20,078 nucleotides of DNA from JAJXWB01 sp047605445 (GCA_047605445.1 JASGFP010000077.1:1-20078), one strand, 5' to 3'; shown: positions 1 through 7,615, numbered from the stretch's first letter. The notes: a model not told the origin generated them from the letters alone. Made by a program: numbers and translations.

Positions 1-423
1 CGCGCCGCCCGACAGCGCGAGCCCGCTGGTGCAGCCGCGCGCCAGCCGCGCGCCGAAGCCAGACAGCACGCCGCCCGCAAGCGCCAGGCCGAGCCGCCCG
101 CCCGCGCCGAACCGCATCGCGCCATCGACGCGCACGCGGAAGCGGCCCGACGCATAGGCCGACAGCAGCGCGCCGATCATCACGCCAAGCAATTCCCATG
201 TGATCCACGTGGCGAGCGGATTGCCCTCGAGCATTGGTCCGAAATAGCCGTTGGCGCGCGCCGCCGCCGGGGCCGCGTGGCCGCCGATCCACGCGGTTGC
301 GCCTGTCACCGCGCCGCTGGCGCCGAGCCCGTGGCCGGTGAAGAGATAGGTGGCGAACAGCACGGCGCCGAGCGCGGAGCCTGCAACGAGCGGCGGCCAG
401 AATGGACGAATGGATGAGGTCAT
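1..423 (-). CDS. YeeE/YedE-family sulfur-compound transporter, N-terminal 141 residues (gene truncated by window edge)
   Basis: This reading frame starts at ATG 423 and stays open to the left edge, so the C-terminus lies outside the window. Seen: hydrophobic segments near residues 10-30 and 74-92, then a basic stretch, then another hydrophobic segment ending in GARLARGCTSGLALSGG around residues 123-140. The G-C-T-S-G core (Cys131) is the signature of YeeE/YedE (TsuA-like) membrane proteins, whose conserved cysteines relay thiosulfate or sulfane sulfur. A GAGGA ribosome-binding site lies about 6 bases before the start. The upstream rhodanese stops 31 bases before this ATG, so the two genes form an operon. 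Inference: it moves a sulfur species handled by the periplasmic rhodanese across the inner membrane. The family call is firm; the substrate is not. Confidence 0.85.
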   Translation of the reverse strand, partial: MTSSIRPFWPPLVAGSALGAVLFATYLFTGHGLGASGAVTGATAWIGGHAAPAAARANGYFGPMLEGNPLATWITWELLGVMIGALLSAYASGRFRVRVDGAMRFGAGGRLGLALAGGVLSGFGARLARGCTSGLALSGGA

Positions 424-454
424 GTCCGATCCTCGTTGAGGCGAAGGCCGCCGC

Positions 455-1453
455 TTACTGCGGCAGGCCGACGACGGGATTGCCGAGATTGGTCCATTCG
501 TTCATCGAGCCCGCATACATTTTCGCATTCTTCTGCCCCATGATCTCGCTCGCCACGAACCATGCGCCGGAAGCGAAATGGCCGGTATTGCAATAGGCGA
601 TGGAAGGCTTCGAGGCGTCGATGCCCTGCGTCTTGTAGATCGCCGTATATTGCTTCTCGCCGAGAAACTGCTGCGAGGGTCCGACCGATCTGGCGATGGC
701 CTCGGTCGGCAGCGCCTTGGCGCCTTCCACATGGCCGCCGGCCTTCACCACCGGGCTCTTGGCGATGCCGAAATATTGCGCCAGCGGGCGCCCGTCGACG
801 AGCTGCGCCGCACCGGTCTTCATCGCGGCCTTCACGTCGTCGGTGGTGGCGAGAATGTCGGTGCGTTCGGCCGTCGCCTTCCAGTCGCCGGCCTTCGTCG
901 CGACAGGATCGGTCGAGACGGGCAGGCCCGCGGCGAGCCAGGCGTTCAGGCCGCCGTTCATGACGGCGATCCTGTCGTCGCCGAAATATTTGAGCTGGAA
1001 GTAGAGTCGCGTCGCCATGTCGAGCGAGGAGACGGTGTCGGCGGTCGCCACGATCACGATCGGCTTGCCCTGATCGACGCCGGCGGCGTCCATGACCTTC
1101 TCGAAAGACTCTTTCGTCGGCATCATCGATTTCAGCTTCACGCCCTCGACAACGCGCTCCTCGCGGATGGCGGCGAAATCGACGAAGCGCGCATTGGCGA
1201 TATGGCCGCCCGCCTCCACGAGCATCTTGGCGCCGGTCTTCTTGTCGACGACGAATTTCGGCTGTGCGACGAGGCGGTCCCTGTCCTCGCCGACGTCGAT
1301 CACCTGCACCTTGTCGAGATTCTCCGACAGCCATTGCGCGCTGACCAGCGGGCCGGGCAGGGTCTGCGCGAAAGCCGGCGCGCCGGACCACACGGCGCCG
1401 GCGAGAACGGCGAAGGCCGCGAGCGGACGCCATATCGAGCGTGTGTTGGTCAT
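455..1453 (-). CDS. Exported two-domain sulfurtransferase (rhodanese)
   Basis: The protein has 332 residues. The start at ATG 1453 is preceded by GGAAGGAAA; longer forms reading upstream lack this site. Residues 1-29 form a Sec signal peptide ending APAFAQ, so the enzyme is periplasmic. The N-terminal rhodanese domain (about 35-170) has the fold signatures VQVIDVG and MNGGLNAW but no catalytic cysteine, as usual for the inactive half of tandem rhodaneses. The C-terminal domain (about 185-325) carries VDGRP and the active-site loop AYCNTGHFAS with Cys288, which would carry a persulfide. Known role of the family: transfer of sulfane sulfur from thiosulfate or a persulfide to a thiophile. It is co-transcribed with a YeeE/YedE transporter and divergent from a TtrS-like kinase, which places it in the sulfur-oxidation circuit. 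The physiological acceptor is unknown. Confidence 0.9.
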   Translation of the reverse strand: MTNTRSIWRPLAAFAVLAGAVWSGAPAFAQTLPGPLVSAQWLSENLDKVQVIDVGEDRDRLVAQPKFVVDKKTGAKMLVEAGGHIANARFVDFAAIREERVVEGVKLKSMMPTKESFEKVMDAAGVDQGKPIVIVATADTVSSLDMATRLYFQLKYFGDDRIAVMNGGLNAWLAAGLPVSTDPVATKAGDWKATAERTDILATTDDVKAAMKTGAAQLVDGRPLAQYFGIAKSPVVKAGGHVEGAKALPTEAIARSVGPSQQFLGEKQYTAIYKTQGIDASKPSIAYCNTGHFASGAWFVASEIMGQKNAKMYAGSMNEWTNLGNPVVGLPQ

Positions 1454-1500
1454 GGGTGGATTTCCTTCCCGTTGATTGTCGGGCTGACGCCGGCGGTTGA

Positions 1501-1530
1501 TGTATATAATAATTTGAATATACGAATATG
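1501..1530. promoter_or_regulatory. AT-rich operator/promoter candidate in the divergent rhodanese / sensor-kinase gap
   Basis: A 30-base AT-rich island stands out in otherwise GC-rich DNA. It contains an imperfect 20-bp palindrome (1503-1522, arms TATATAATAA and TTTGAATATA, 7 of 10 pairs matching) and a direct repeat GAATAT (1516-1521 and 1524-1529). It lies about 50 bases upstream of the rhodanese start. AT-rich palindromes of this type are bound by ArsR-family persulfide/sulfide sensors (BigR, SqrR, SoxR), which often control rhodanese-YeeE operons. The regulator assignment is inference; no arsR-type gene is in the window. Confidence 0.4.
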
Positions 1531-1641
1531 CAACCGGGTTCGCCGGATTTTCGCCTGCGCGCGCGTTCGGGGGATGATAGACGCGGGCCGGCGGGCGTGA
1601 ATAGACGTACGACGTCGCGCACCGCGTGTGGTCGGAGGGGA

Positions 1642-3396
1642 ATGGCAAGTCTCGCGCGCTTTCTGGCAGGTCTTCTGGTCCTGCTTGCCTGTATGCACGG
1701 CGCGCGCGCCGCCGAGCCGTCGCCCGTGCGCATCGGCGTGCTCGCCTATCGCGGCGCGGAGGAGGCCGAGCGCACCTGGCAATCGACCTTCGATCATCTC
1801 GCGCGGTCCCTGCCGCAATACAGGTTTCAGCTGGTGAGCGGCACGGCCGCCTTTCTGACCGCGGCGGTGGCGGCGCATCGGCTCGATTTCCTCATCACCA
1901 ATCCCGGCCATTATCTCGAACTGAAGGTCGATTATTCGGCGAGCGCGCTGGCGACCGAACAGGACATCGAAGGCCCGCCGCCGTCCGAAGCGGTCGGCGC
2001 GACCGTCTTCGTGCTGGACGACCATCCCGAAATCCAGTCGCTCGCCGATCTGCGCAACCTGCGGGTCGCCGCCGTGGCGCCCGATGCTTTCGGCTACCGG
2101 GCGGCGGCGCGCGAAATCATCGAGCGCGGCGTCGATCCCGCGCGCGACATGCGGCAGGTCTTCGTCGGTTTCCCCGTCGACGAAGTCATGCGCGCGGTGC
2201 GCGACGGCCGCGCAGACGCCGGAATCATCCGCTCCTGCGCGCTCGAAAAGTTGCTGGCGGAGCGCGCAATCGCCAGGGATGAATTCCGTGTGATCGGCCG
2301 CAGGCCGTCGGGCGCGCTCGCCTGCCAGGTCTCGACACGGCTCTATCCCGGCTGGCCCTTCGTGAAAGTGGCGCAGACGGCGGCCCCGCTGGCGCGCGAG
2401 GTGGCGCAGGCCCTGTTCGCCATGCAGCCGGGGCAGGACGAGAAGGCCTGGGCCGCGCCCGACGATTACGCCAGCGTGCAGGATCTCTACCGCGCGCTGA
2501 AGGTTGGGCCTTACGCGCCCTTCACGCGGCTGGGCCTCGCCGATTTCATCGTCGCGCACGGCTATTGGGCCGCGCTGATCGCGCTTGCGCTCGTGTGGTG
2601 GCTGACCCATGTCGCACGCGTTTCCTACCTCGTCCGCAAGCGCACGCGCGAATTGCAGCTTGCGCACGAGGCGGCGCGCGCGCGCGGCGAGCAGATGGAG
2701 CACACGGTCCGCCTGTCGCTGATGGGAGAGATGGCGAGTTCGCTCGCGCACGAGATCAACCAGCCGCTCGCCGCCATCCTCACCTATGCGCGCGGCTGCG
2801 AGCGTCGCATCGATGCCGGCGCCGATCCGCAGGGCTTGCGCGATGCGGTGCAGCGCATCGCCGTTCAGGCCGAGCGGGCCGGCGACATCGTGCGCCGCAT
2901 GAAGGATTTTGTGCGCAAGAATCCGGCCCCGCAGGTGCCGATGGATCCGGCGTCCGCGTTGCACGATGCGCTCGCGCTGTTCGAGCCGACGGCGACGGCG
3001 GCCGGCGTGATCGTGGAGGCCGACATTCCCGACAGCCTGCCCGCCGTGCGCGCCGACCGCCTGCAACTGGAAGAGGTCGTGATCAATCTCCTGCAGAATG
3101 CGCTGGAGGCCGTGGCCGCGCAGGACGACAGGGAAGTCGCGCTTCGGGTGCGCGTGAAGGACGGCCGTCTCGACATCAGCGTGAGCGACAACGGGCCGGG
3201 TCTCGCGCCGGGCGCCGCCGAACGCCTGTTCGATCCCTTCTTCACGACCAAGACGAACGGCCTCGGCCTCGGCCTGTCGCTCAGCCGCACCATCGCAGAG
3301 GCGCATGGCGGCGGTCTCTCCGTGGATGCAGGCGCGAATGGCGCGACCGTCTTTCGCTTCTATCTGCCGCTGATCGAGGAACCCGCCGGTGTCTGA
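1642..3396 (+). CDS. TtrS-like sensor histidine kinase with periplasmic PhnD-type binding domain
   Basis: The protein has 584 residues. ATG 1642 is chosen because GGAGGGGA sits just before it and a signal sequence follows directly (LAGLLVLLACMHGARAAEP). Layout: residues 1-23 signal/anchor; about 28-290 a periplasmic phosphonate-binding (PhnD-like) ligand domain (opens VRIGVLAYRG); about 308-326 a membrane helix; then a short coiled segment; the H-box MASSLAHEINQPLAA with phospho-acceptor His370; and a GHKL ATPase domain with N-box Asn486, D-box DNGPG (Asp516), the F-box LFDPFFTTK and GLGLGLS. This architecture matches TtrS, the tetrathionate sensor, and related thionate sensors of sulfur oxidisers. 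The response regulator overlaps its end by 8 bases. No ttrABC reductase genes are present, so it more likely senses thiosulfate or tetrathionate to control the nearby sox genes. That role is inference. Confidence 0.88.
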   Translation: MASLARFLAGLLVLLACMHGARAAEPSPVRIGVLAYRGAEEAERTWQSTFDHLARSLPQYRFQLVSGTAAFLTAAVAAHRLDFLITNPGHYLELKVDYSASALATEQDIEGPPPSEAVGATVFVLDDHPEIQSLADLRNLRVAAVAPDAFGYRAAAREIIERGVDPARDMRQVFVGFPVDEVMRAVRDGRADAGIIRSCALEKLLAERAIARDEFRVIGRRPSGALACQVSTRLYPGWPFVKVAQTAAPLAREVAQALFAMQPGQDEKAWAAPDDYASVQDLYRALKVGPYAPFTRLGLADFIVAHGYWAALIALALVWWLTHVARVSYLVRKRTRELQLAHEAARARGEQMEHTVRLSLMGEMASSLAHEINQPLAAILTYARGCERRIDAGADPQGLRDAVQRIAVQAERAGDIVRRMKDFVRKNPAPQVPMDPASALHDALALFEPTATAAGVIVEADIPDSLPAVRADRLQLEEVVINLLQNALEAVAAQDDREVALRVRVKDGRLDISVSDNGPGLAPGAAERLFDPFFTTKTNGLGLGLSLSRTIAEAHGGGLSVDAGANGATVFRFYLPLIEEPAGV

Positions 3397-4006
3397 ACGC
3401 GCGCCCATCATCTACGTCGTCGATGACGATCCCGCCGTGCGCGACGCCGTCGGATTTCTCGTCGGCTCCGTCGGCTACGATCATCTCGCCTGCGCTTCGG
3501 GCGCGGAATTGCTCGCGCGCTTCGACAATGGCCGGCCGTCGTGCATCGTGCTCGACGTGCGGCTGCCGGGCGTGAGCGGCCTCGAGATCCAGCGCGAATT
3601 GCACCGCCGCAAGGCGCCCGCCGGAATCGTCTTCATCACCGGCCACGGCGACGTGCCCAAGGCCGTGCGCGCGATGCGGCACGGCGCAATCGACTTTCTC
3701 GAGAAGCCTTTCGACGATCAGGTGCTGCTCGACCGCATCAGCGATGCGCTGGCCGCGAGCCGCGCGGCGCTGTCGCAACTCGGGCGGCGCGAGGCTCTCG
3801 AGCGCAAGCTCGGCGCGCTGACCGAACGCGAGCGCGAGGTTCTGTCGCTGGTGATCGCCGGCAAGACGAGCAAGGCGATCGCCGCCGATCTCGATATCTC
3901 GGCCAAGACAGTCGAGAACCATCGCCACAATCTGATGACGAAAGCCGGCGTGAGCTCGGTCGCGCAACTGATCGCCTGGGCGGCCGACGCTTCCGACGCC
4001 GGGTAG
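3389..4006 (+). CDS. TtrR-like response regulator, FixJ/LuxR type
   Basis: The protein has 205 residues and starts at GTG 3389 inside the kinase gene, indicating translational coupling. The receiver domain (residues 5-120) has the acidic pocket Asp12-Asp14, phospho-acceptor Asp56 in VLDVRLPG, Thr84 in FITGHGD and Lys106 in LEKPF. The C-terminal domain (about 140-198) is a LuxR-type helix-turn-helix: LTEREREVLSLVIAGK, then KAIAADLDISAKTVENHR. This is the arrangement of FixJ, TtrR and DctR-like activators. It is the cognate partner of the preceding kinase, and the sox genes start 216 bases downstream on the same strand. Inference: when phosphorylated it activates soxC and possibly the rhodanese operon. 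No binding site could be defined with confidence. Confidence 0.9.
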   Translation: MSERAPIIYVVDDDPAVRDAVGFLVGSVGYDHLACASGAELLARFDNGRPSCIVLDVRLPGVSGLEIQRELHRRKAPAGIVFITGHGDVPKAVRAMRHGAIDFLEKPFDDQVLLDRISDALAASRAALSQLGRREALERKLGALTEREREVLSLVIAGKTSKAIAADLDISAKTVENHRHNLMTKAGVSSVAQLIAWAADASDAG

Positions 4007-4032
4007 GGGTTTTCACCCATCCGTTCCCGGCG
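3997..4032 (+). terminator. Nested hairpin spanning the response-regulator stop codon (possible transcription-end structure)
   Basis: An outer 7-bp stem, CGCCGGG (3997-4003) with CCCGGCG (4026-4032), encloses an inner GGGT/ACCC stem (4007-4010 and 4015-4018, loop TTTC). The regulator stop codon TAG lies between the left arms. There is no U-tract after it, so it is not a canonical intrinsic terminator. It may be chance in GC-rich DNA, or it may mark the end of the regulatory operon. Confidence 0.25.
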
Positions 4033-4103
4033 CCGTCCCCGATAGCGGCTCGCATCCGGCGCGCTATTGTGGCTGCGTAACCGGGCGCTTGCGACAGACC
4101 CGG

Positions 4104-4125
4104 AACGCGGGAACGGAAACGCGGG
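4104..4125. promoter_or_regulatory. Direct repeat AACGCGGG upstream of soxC
   Basis: AACGCGGG occurs at 4104-4111 and again at 4118-4125, 14 bases apart, in the gap between the response regulator and soxC. It could be a regulator half-site pair, but an 8-base GC-rich repeat can arise by chance. No convincing -35/-10 pair was identified in this 216-base gap. If soxC starts at the upstream ATG 4136, the repeat lies just before the coding region. Confidence 0.2.
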
Positions 4126-4222
4126 CGACGGGGATATGCCCTTTTGGCCCGAGGATGCCTCGACGCATCATCCAGACACGCGCGAACATGCAGGCGCCGA
4201 CGCGAGCATGCGCGGAGACAGG

Positions 4223-5602
4223 ATGCGACGAGGTTCCGATATCGGCCCGGGAGCGACGGCCGAAGCCGCCAATCCGGCGCGGCTGCGCAAGGCGCCCGAA
4301 AATTTTCTGGGGCCCGACCAGATCGCCGCCGTCAGCGGCGGCCGTCGCGATTTTCTGCGCGGCGTCTTCGCGGCCGCCGCAGCGCTCGGCGCCGGCGCGG
4401 CGACGGCTCAGGAAGCGCCGAAGGGCGACGACCTCATACTCAAGCCCCAGCCCTGGGCGACGACGCTCGGGCAGCCGGTCGCCGCCACGCCCTACGGCAT
4501 GCCCTCGAAATACGAAGGCGGCCTGATCCGACGGCAGAGCCCCGGCCTCACGCAGGTGGCGGGCGCGTCGGTCTCCTTCATGCCTCTGCAGGGCATGTTC
4601 GGCATCATCACGCCTTCGGGCCTGCATTTCGAACGCCATCATCAGGGTTGGTATGACATCGACCCCAACAAGCATCGCTTCATGGTCAACGGCTCGTCGC
4701 CGGACTTCCTGAAGAAGGCGAAGGTCTACACGCTCGACGATCTCATGCGCTTTCCGTCCGTGTCGCGCATGCATTTCATCGAATGCGGCGCCAACACCGG
4801 CATGGAATGGGGCAATGTCGCCGTGCCGACCGTGCAATATACGCACGGCATGTTGTCATGCAGCGAATATACCGGCGTTCCCTTGCGCACGCTGCTCGAG
4901 GATTGTGGCGTCGACTGGAAGAAGGCGAAATTCGTGCTCGCCGAAGGCGGCGACGGCTCGGCGATGACGCGCACGATCCCGATCGAACTCGTGACATCGG
5001 GCGAAGTGATCGTCGCCTATGGCATGAACGGCGAAATGCTGCGGCCGGAGAACGGATATCCGCTGCGCCTCGTCGTGCCCGGCGTGCAGGGCGTGTCCTG
5101 GGTCAAATGGCTGCGCCGCATCGAGGTCGGCGACCAGCCTTACGCGACCAAGGACGAGGCGGTGCACTATATCGATCTCATGCCGGACGGGCAGCACCGC
5201 CAATACACGTCGATCCAGGAAGCCAAATCCGTCATCACCTCGCCGTCGGGCGGCCAGACGCTGCTCGACAAGGGCTTCTACAACGTCACAGGCCTCGCGT
5301 GGTCGGGACGCGGCAGGATCAAGCGCGTCGACGTGTCCTTCGATGGCGGAATCAACTGGGTCGAGGCGAGCCTGCAGGGGCCGTCGCTGCCGAAATGTCT
5401 CACGCGCTTCAACGTCGCATGGAACTGGGACGGCAGGCCGGCGATCCTGCAATCGCGCGCCACCGACGAGACGGGCTATGTGCAGCCCGGCTACCGCGCC
5501 TTGCGCGAGGTGCGCGGAACGCGCTCCATCTATCACAACAACGCCATCCAGTCGTGGAAGGTCGTCGAGAGCGGTGACGTCGGCAATGTTCAGGTTCTCT
5601 AA
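4223..5602 (+). CDS. soxC: SoxC, molybdenum subunit of sulfane dehydrogenase SoxCD
   Basis: The protein has 459 residues from ATG 4223, which follows GGAGACAGG. In-frame ATGs at 4208 and 4136 are alternatives; neither has a better ribosome-binding site. A Tat signal SGGRRDFLRG (Arg41-Arg42) and the run AAAAALGAGAATAQE show export of a folded cofactor-loaded enzyme to the periplasm. The sulfite-oxidase-type Moco domain contains FIECGANTGMEWG; Cys188 is the expected molybdenum ligand. A C-terminal dimerisation domain (about 340-455) has the typical RIKRVDVSFDGGINWVEA. In the Sox pathway SoxCD removes electrons from the sulfane sulfur on SoxY, allowing complete oxidation of thiosulfate to sulfate. 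It overlaps soxD by 17 bases. Assignment as soxC rather than a sulfite dehydrogenase (sorA) rests on soxD and soxYZ following directly. Confidence 0.94.
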   Translation: MRRGSDIGPGATAEAANPARLRKAPENFLGPDQIAAVSGGRRDFLRGVFAAAAALGAGAATAQEAPKGDDLILKPQPWATTLGQPVAATPYGMPSKYEGGLIRRQSPGLTQVAGASVSFMPLQGMFGIITPSGLHFERHHQGWYDIDPNKHRFMVNGSSPDFLKKAKVYTLDDLMRFPSVSRMHFIECGANTGMEWGNVAVPTVQYTHGMLSCSEYTGVPLRTLLEDCGVDWKKAKFVLAEGGDGSAMTRTIPIELVTSGEVIVAYGMNGEMLRPENGYPLRLVVPGVQGVSWVKWLRRIEVGDQPYATKDEAVHYIDLMPDGQHRQYTSIQEAKSVITSPSGGQTLLDKGFYNVTGLAWSGRGRIKRVDVSFDGGINWVEASLQGPSLPKCLTRFNVAWNWDGRPAILQSRATDETGYVQPGYRALREVRGTRSIYHNNAIQSWKVVESGDVGNVQVL

Positions 5603-6620
5603 GACCGCATTCGCGCTCGCAGCGCTGCTCGCCGCCGCTTCGCCCGCGCGCGCGCTCGACGATTTCGGCCTCGGCCGCGCGGCTACGCCCGACGAAGTGA
5701 AGGCGTGGGACATCGACGTGCGGCCGGATTTCGCCGGCCTGCCGAAAGGTTCGGGCAGCGTCTCTGACGGCGAGACGATATGGGAGAGCAAGTGCGCTTC
5801 GTGTCACGGCACGTTCGGCGAAAGCAACAAGGTGTTCATGCCGCTGATCGGCGGCGTGACCAAGGACGACGTCAAGACCGGCCACGTCGCCTCGTTGATG
5901 CGTCCCGATTTTCCCGGCCGCACGACCTTCATGAAGGTGGCCACCGTCTCGACCATCTTCGATTACATCCGCCGCGCCATGCCGTGGAACGCGCCCAAGA
6001 GTCTCAGCAACGATCAGGTCTATGCGGTGCTCGCCTATCTGCTCAATCTCTCGGAAATCGTGCCCGACGATTTCGTGTTGAACGAGGAGACGATCAAGGA
6101 CGTGCAGAAGCTGATGCCGAACCGCAACGGCATGACCTACGATCACGACATGTGGACGAGTACGGTCTTCGCCGGCAAGCCGGAGAAGCCGGACACGCAT
6201 GCGGCCGCCTGCATGAAGAATTGCAAGGAGAAGGTCGAGATCTCGTCCGTGCTGCCGGATTATGCGCTGCCATCGCACGGCAATATCGCCGATCAGAACC
6301 GGCGCGTCGGTCCGGTGCGCGGCCAGACGACGGGCCCGTCGGCAGCCGATGCGCCCGCAAGACATCCTGCGATGGAAATAGCCGAAACCTCCGGCTGCCT
6401 CGCCTGCCACGCCGTCGACTCGAAGCTCGTCGGCCCGAGCTACGTCGAGGTCGCGCAGAAATACAAGGGTCAGGACGTCGCCGCGAAACTCGCGAAGAAG
6501 ATTCGCGACGGCGGCGAGGGCGTGTGGGGCGATATGGCGATGCCGCCGCAGCCTGATATAAAGGACGAGGATATCAAGACGCTCGTGACGTGGATTCTCG
6601 AAGGCGCGCCGGGCAAGTGA
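5586..6620 (+). CDS. soxD: SoxD, dihaem cytochrome c subunit of sulfane dehydrogenase
   Basis: The protein has 344 residues. ATG 5586 lies inside the end of soxC, and a Sec signal (FALAALLAAASPARA) follows at once, which supports this start although the ribosome-binding site is weak (GAGCGGTGA). Two c-type haem motifs are visible: CASCHG (Cys70-His74) in an N-terminal cytochrome domain and CLACHA (Cys271-His275) in a C-terminal one. Between them, CMKNCK (Cys209, Cys213) is a non-haem cysteine pair, probably a disulfide. SoxD takes electrons from the SoxC molybdenum centre and passes them to the periplasmic cytochrome pool. The length is close to the roughly 380 residues of known SoxD. Translational coupling to soxC fits the stoichiometric complex. 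The end of the gene is 41 bases from soxY. Confidence 0.93.
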   Translation: MFRFSKTAFALAALLAAASPARALDDFGLGRAATPDEVKAWDIDVRPDFAGLPKGSGSVSDGETIWESKCASCHGTFGESNKVFMPLIGGVTKDDVKTGHVASLMRPDFPGRTTFMKVATVSTIFDYIRRAMPWNAPKSLSNDQVYAVLAYLLNLSEIVPDDFVLNEETIKDVQKLMPNRNGMTYDHDMWTSTVFAGKPEKPDTHAAACMKNCKEKVEISSVLPDYALPSHGNIADQNRRVGPVRGQTTGPSAADAPARHPAMEIAETSGCLACHAVDSKLVGPSYVEVAQKYKGQDVAAKLAKKIRDGGEGVWGDMAMPPQPDIKDEDIKTLVTWILEGAPGK

Positions 6621-6661
6621 CACCGCAAGCGAATACACCGAAAATGTGGAGGGCTCATTCC

Positions 6662-7129
6662 ATGCTGAACCAGACAAGCCGACGCCAGCTCTTGAAGAAT
6701 GGCGGATTGTTCGGATTGATCGCCGCCTTCGGCGCCGCGATCGCGCCGCGCCTCGCCTTCGCGGCGTGGAACAAGGCGGCCTTCGACGGCAAGACTCTCG
6801 CCGATACCTACAAGGCGATGGGCGCCGAAGGTCCGAAGGAGAGCGGCGAAGTGCAGCTTCTCGCCTCCGACATCGCCGAGAACGGCGCGGTCGTGCCGCT
6901 GCAGGCCGTCAGCAAGCTGCCGAACACGACGCAGATTTCCTTCCTCGTCGAGAAGAATCCCAACATGCTCGCGGCGAGCTTCGACATCACGCCCGACATG
7001 GTCGCCGACGTGACGACGCGCATCAAGATGGGCCAGACGTCCAACGTCATCGCGCTCGTGAAGGCCGACGGCAAGTTCTACACCGCGACCAAGGAAATCA
7101 AGGTCACGCTCGGCGGCTGCGGCGGCTGA
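6662..7129 (+). CDS. soxY: SoxY, sulfur-carrier subunit of SoxYZ
   Basis: The protein has 155 residues. ATG 6662 is preceded by GGAGGG at 8 bases; an in-frame ATG at 6644 would add six residues and place the ribosome-binding site inside the gene, so it is rejected. A Tat signal (SRRQLLKNGG, Arg7-Arg8) leads to a cleavage site near AFAAW. The mature protein ends in VTLGGCGG: the flexible GGCGG tail with Cys153 is the hallmark of SoxY and is the attachment point for all Sox intermediates. It is followed by soxZ after 22 bases. The length agrees with the family. SoxY probably rides through the Tat system carrying SoxZ, which has no signal peptide. Confidence 0.97.
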   Translation: MLNQTSRRQLLKNGGLFGLIAAFGAAIAPRLAFAAWNKAAFDGKTLADTYKAMGAEGPKESGEVQLLASDIAENGAVVPLQAVSKLPNTTQISFLVEKNPNMLAASFDITPDMVADVTTRIKMGQTSNVIALVKADGKFYTATKEIKVTLGGCGG

Positions 7130-7151
7130 TCAGGCGACGAAGGAGACATAC

Positions 7152-7463
7152 ATGGGCAATCCGATGAAGATCCGCGCCGCCTCCAAGGATGGCGTGACCG
7201 AAGTGAAGGTTCTGATGAACCACGAGATGGAAACGGGCTTCCGCAAGGATTCGGCCGGCAACGTCGTGCCGGCCTGGTTCATCTCGGAAGTCGTCGCCAA
7301 GCTCAACGGCAAGGACGTGATGACCGCGCAATGGGGGCCGTCGGTCTCCAAGAACCCCTACCTCGCCTTCAAGATCAAGGGCGGCAAAGCTGGCGACAAG
7401 ATCGCCGTGACCTGGACCGACAGCAAGGGCGACACGCGCACCGACGAAGCGACCGTGACCTAG
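7152..7463 (+). CDS. soxZ: SoxZ, partner subunit of the SoxYZ sulfur carrier
   Basis: The protein has 103 residues, starting at ATG 7152 behind a clear AAGGAGA site. There is no signal peptide, as expected of SoxZ, which is co-exported with SoxY. Family landmarks seen are the opening PMKIRA, VKVLMNHEMETGFR, the PAWFISEV stretch and the C-terminal strand GDKIAVTWTDSKGDTR. SoxZ is an immunoglobulin-like beta-sandwich that clamps SoxY and presents its cysteine tail to SoxAX, SoxB and SoxCD. It ends the soxCDYZ group; the next gene, soxA, begins 188 bases on. The call is secure from both sequence and position. Confidence 0.97.
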   Translation: MGNPMKIRAASKDGVTEVKVLMNHEMETGFRKDSAGNVVPAWFISEVVAKLNGKDVMTAQWGPSVSKNPYLAFKIKGGKAGDKIAVTWTDSKGDTRTDEATVT

Positions 7464-7493
7464 CGCGCCTCGAAGCGGCATGGAATCATTCGG

Positions 7494-7522
7494 TCGTCGG
7501 CTTCGCTTCGCTCGCAATGACG
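7494..7522. repeat. Fragment of a dispersed intergenic repeat (CGTCATTGCGAGCGAAGCGA type)
   Basis: On the minus strand this reads CGTCATTGCGAGCGAAGCGA followed by AGCCGAC. This motif recurs in intergenic regions of many alphaproteobacterial and other genomes. It lies 30 bases after the soxZ stop, between the two halves of the sox operon. Identification is from memory of the motif; a genome-wide copy count was not possible. Confidence 0.5.
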
Positions 7523-7615
7523 CAGCTTGTTTCCGCGTAATGTCGGACCATCGAGCTGCACGGTCAGCGGGTGCGTCCTCGGCGTGAGCGATGTGTCGAG
7601 ACAAATAATGCGCAA

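Noticed and set aside
578..1600. A 340-codon plus-strand reading frame opposite the rhodanese gene.
   Set aside because: It is a GC-rich antisense shadow; its translation has no recognisable domain, while the minus strand encodes a clear signal peptide and two rhodanese domains.
1577..1607. ATAGACG repeated at 1577 and 1601 upstream of the sensor kinase.
   Set aside because: A 7-base repeat with a 24-base period and no flanking similarity is too weak to call a regulatory site.
1450..3411. A 653-codon minus-strand reading frame across the sensor kinase gene.
   Set aside because: The translation is rich in Arg, His and Gly with no domain; the plus strand has all kinase boxes in order and a good ribosome-binding site.
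6210..6227. CMKNCK in SoxD as a third, lysine-ligated haem site.
   Set aside because: The spacing is CX3CK rather than CXXCK, the segment lies in the linker between the two cytochrome domains, and a disulfide pair is the simpler reading.
4075..7540. A shared GCGTAA hexamer upstream of soxC (4075-4080) and soxA (7535-7540) as a response-regulator site.
   Set aside because: Six bases with no shared flanking sequence are expected by chance; no inverted repeat surrounds either copy.
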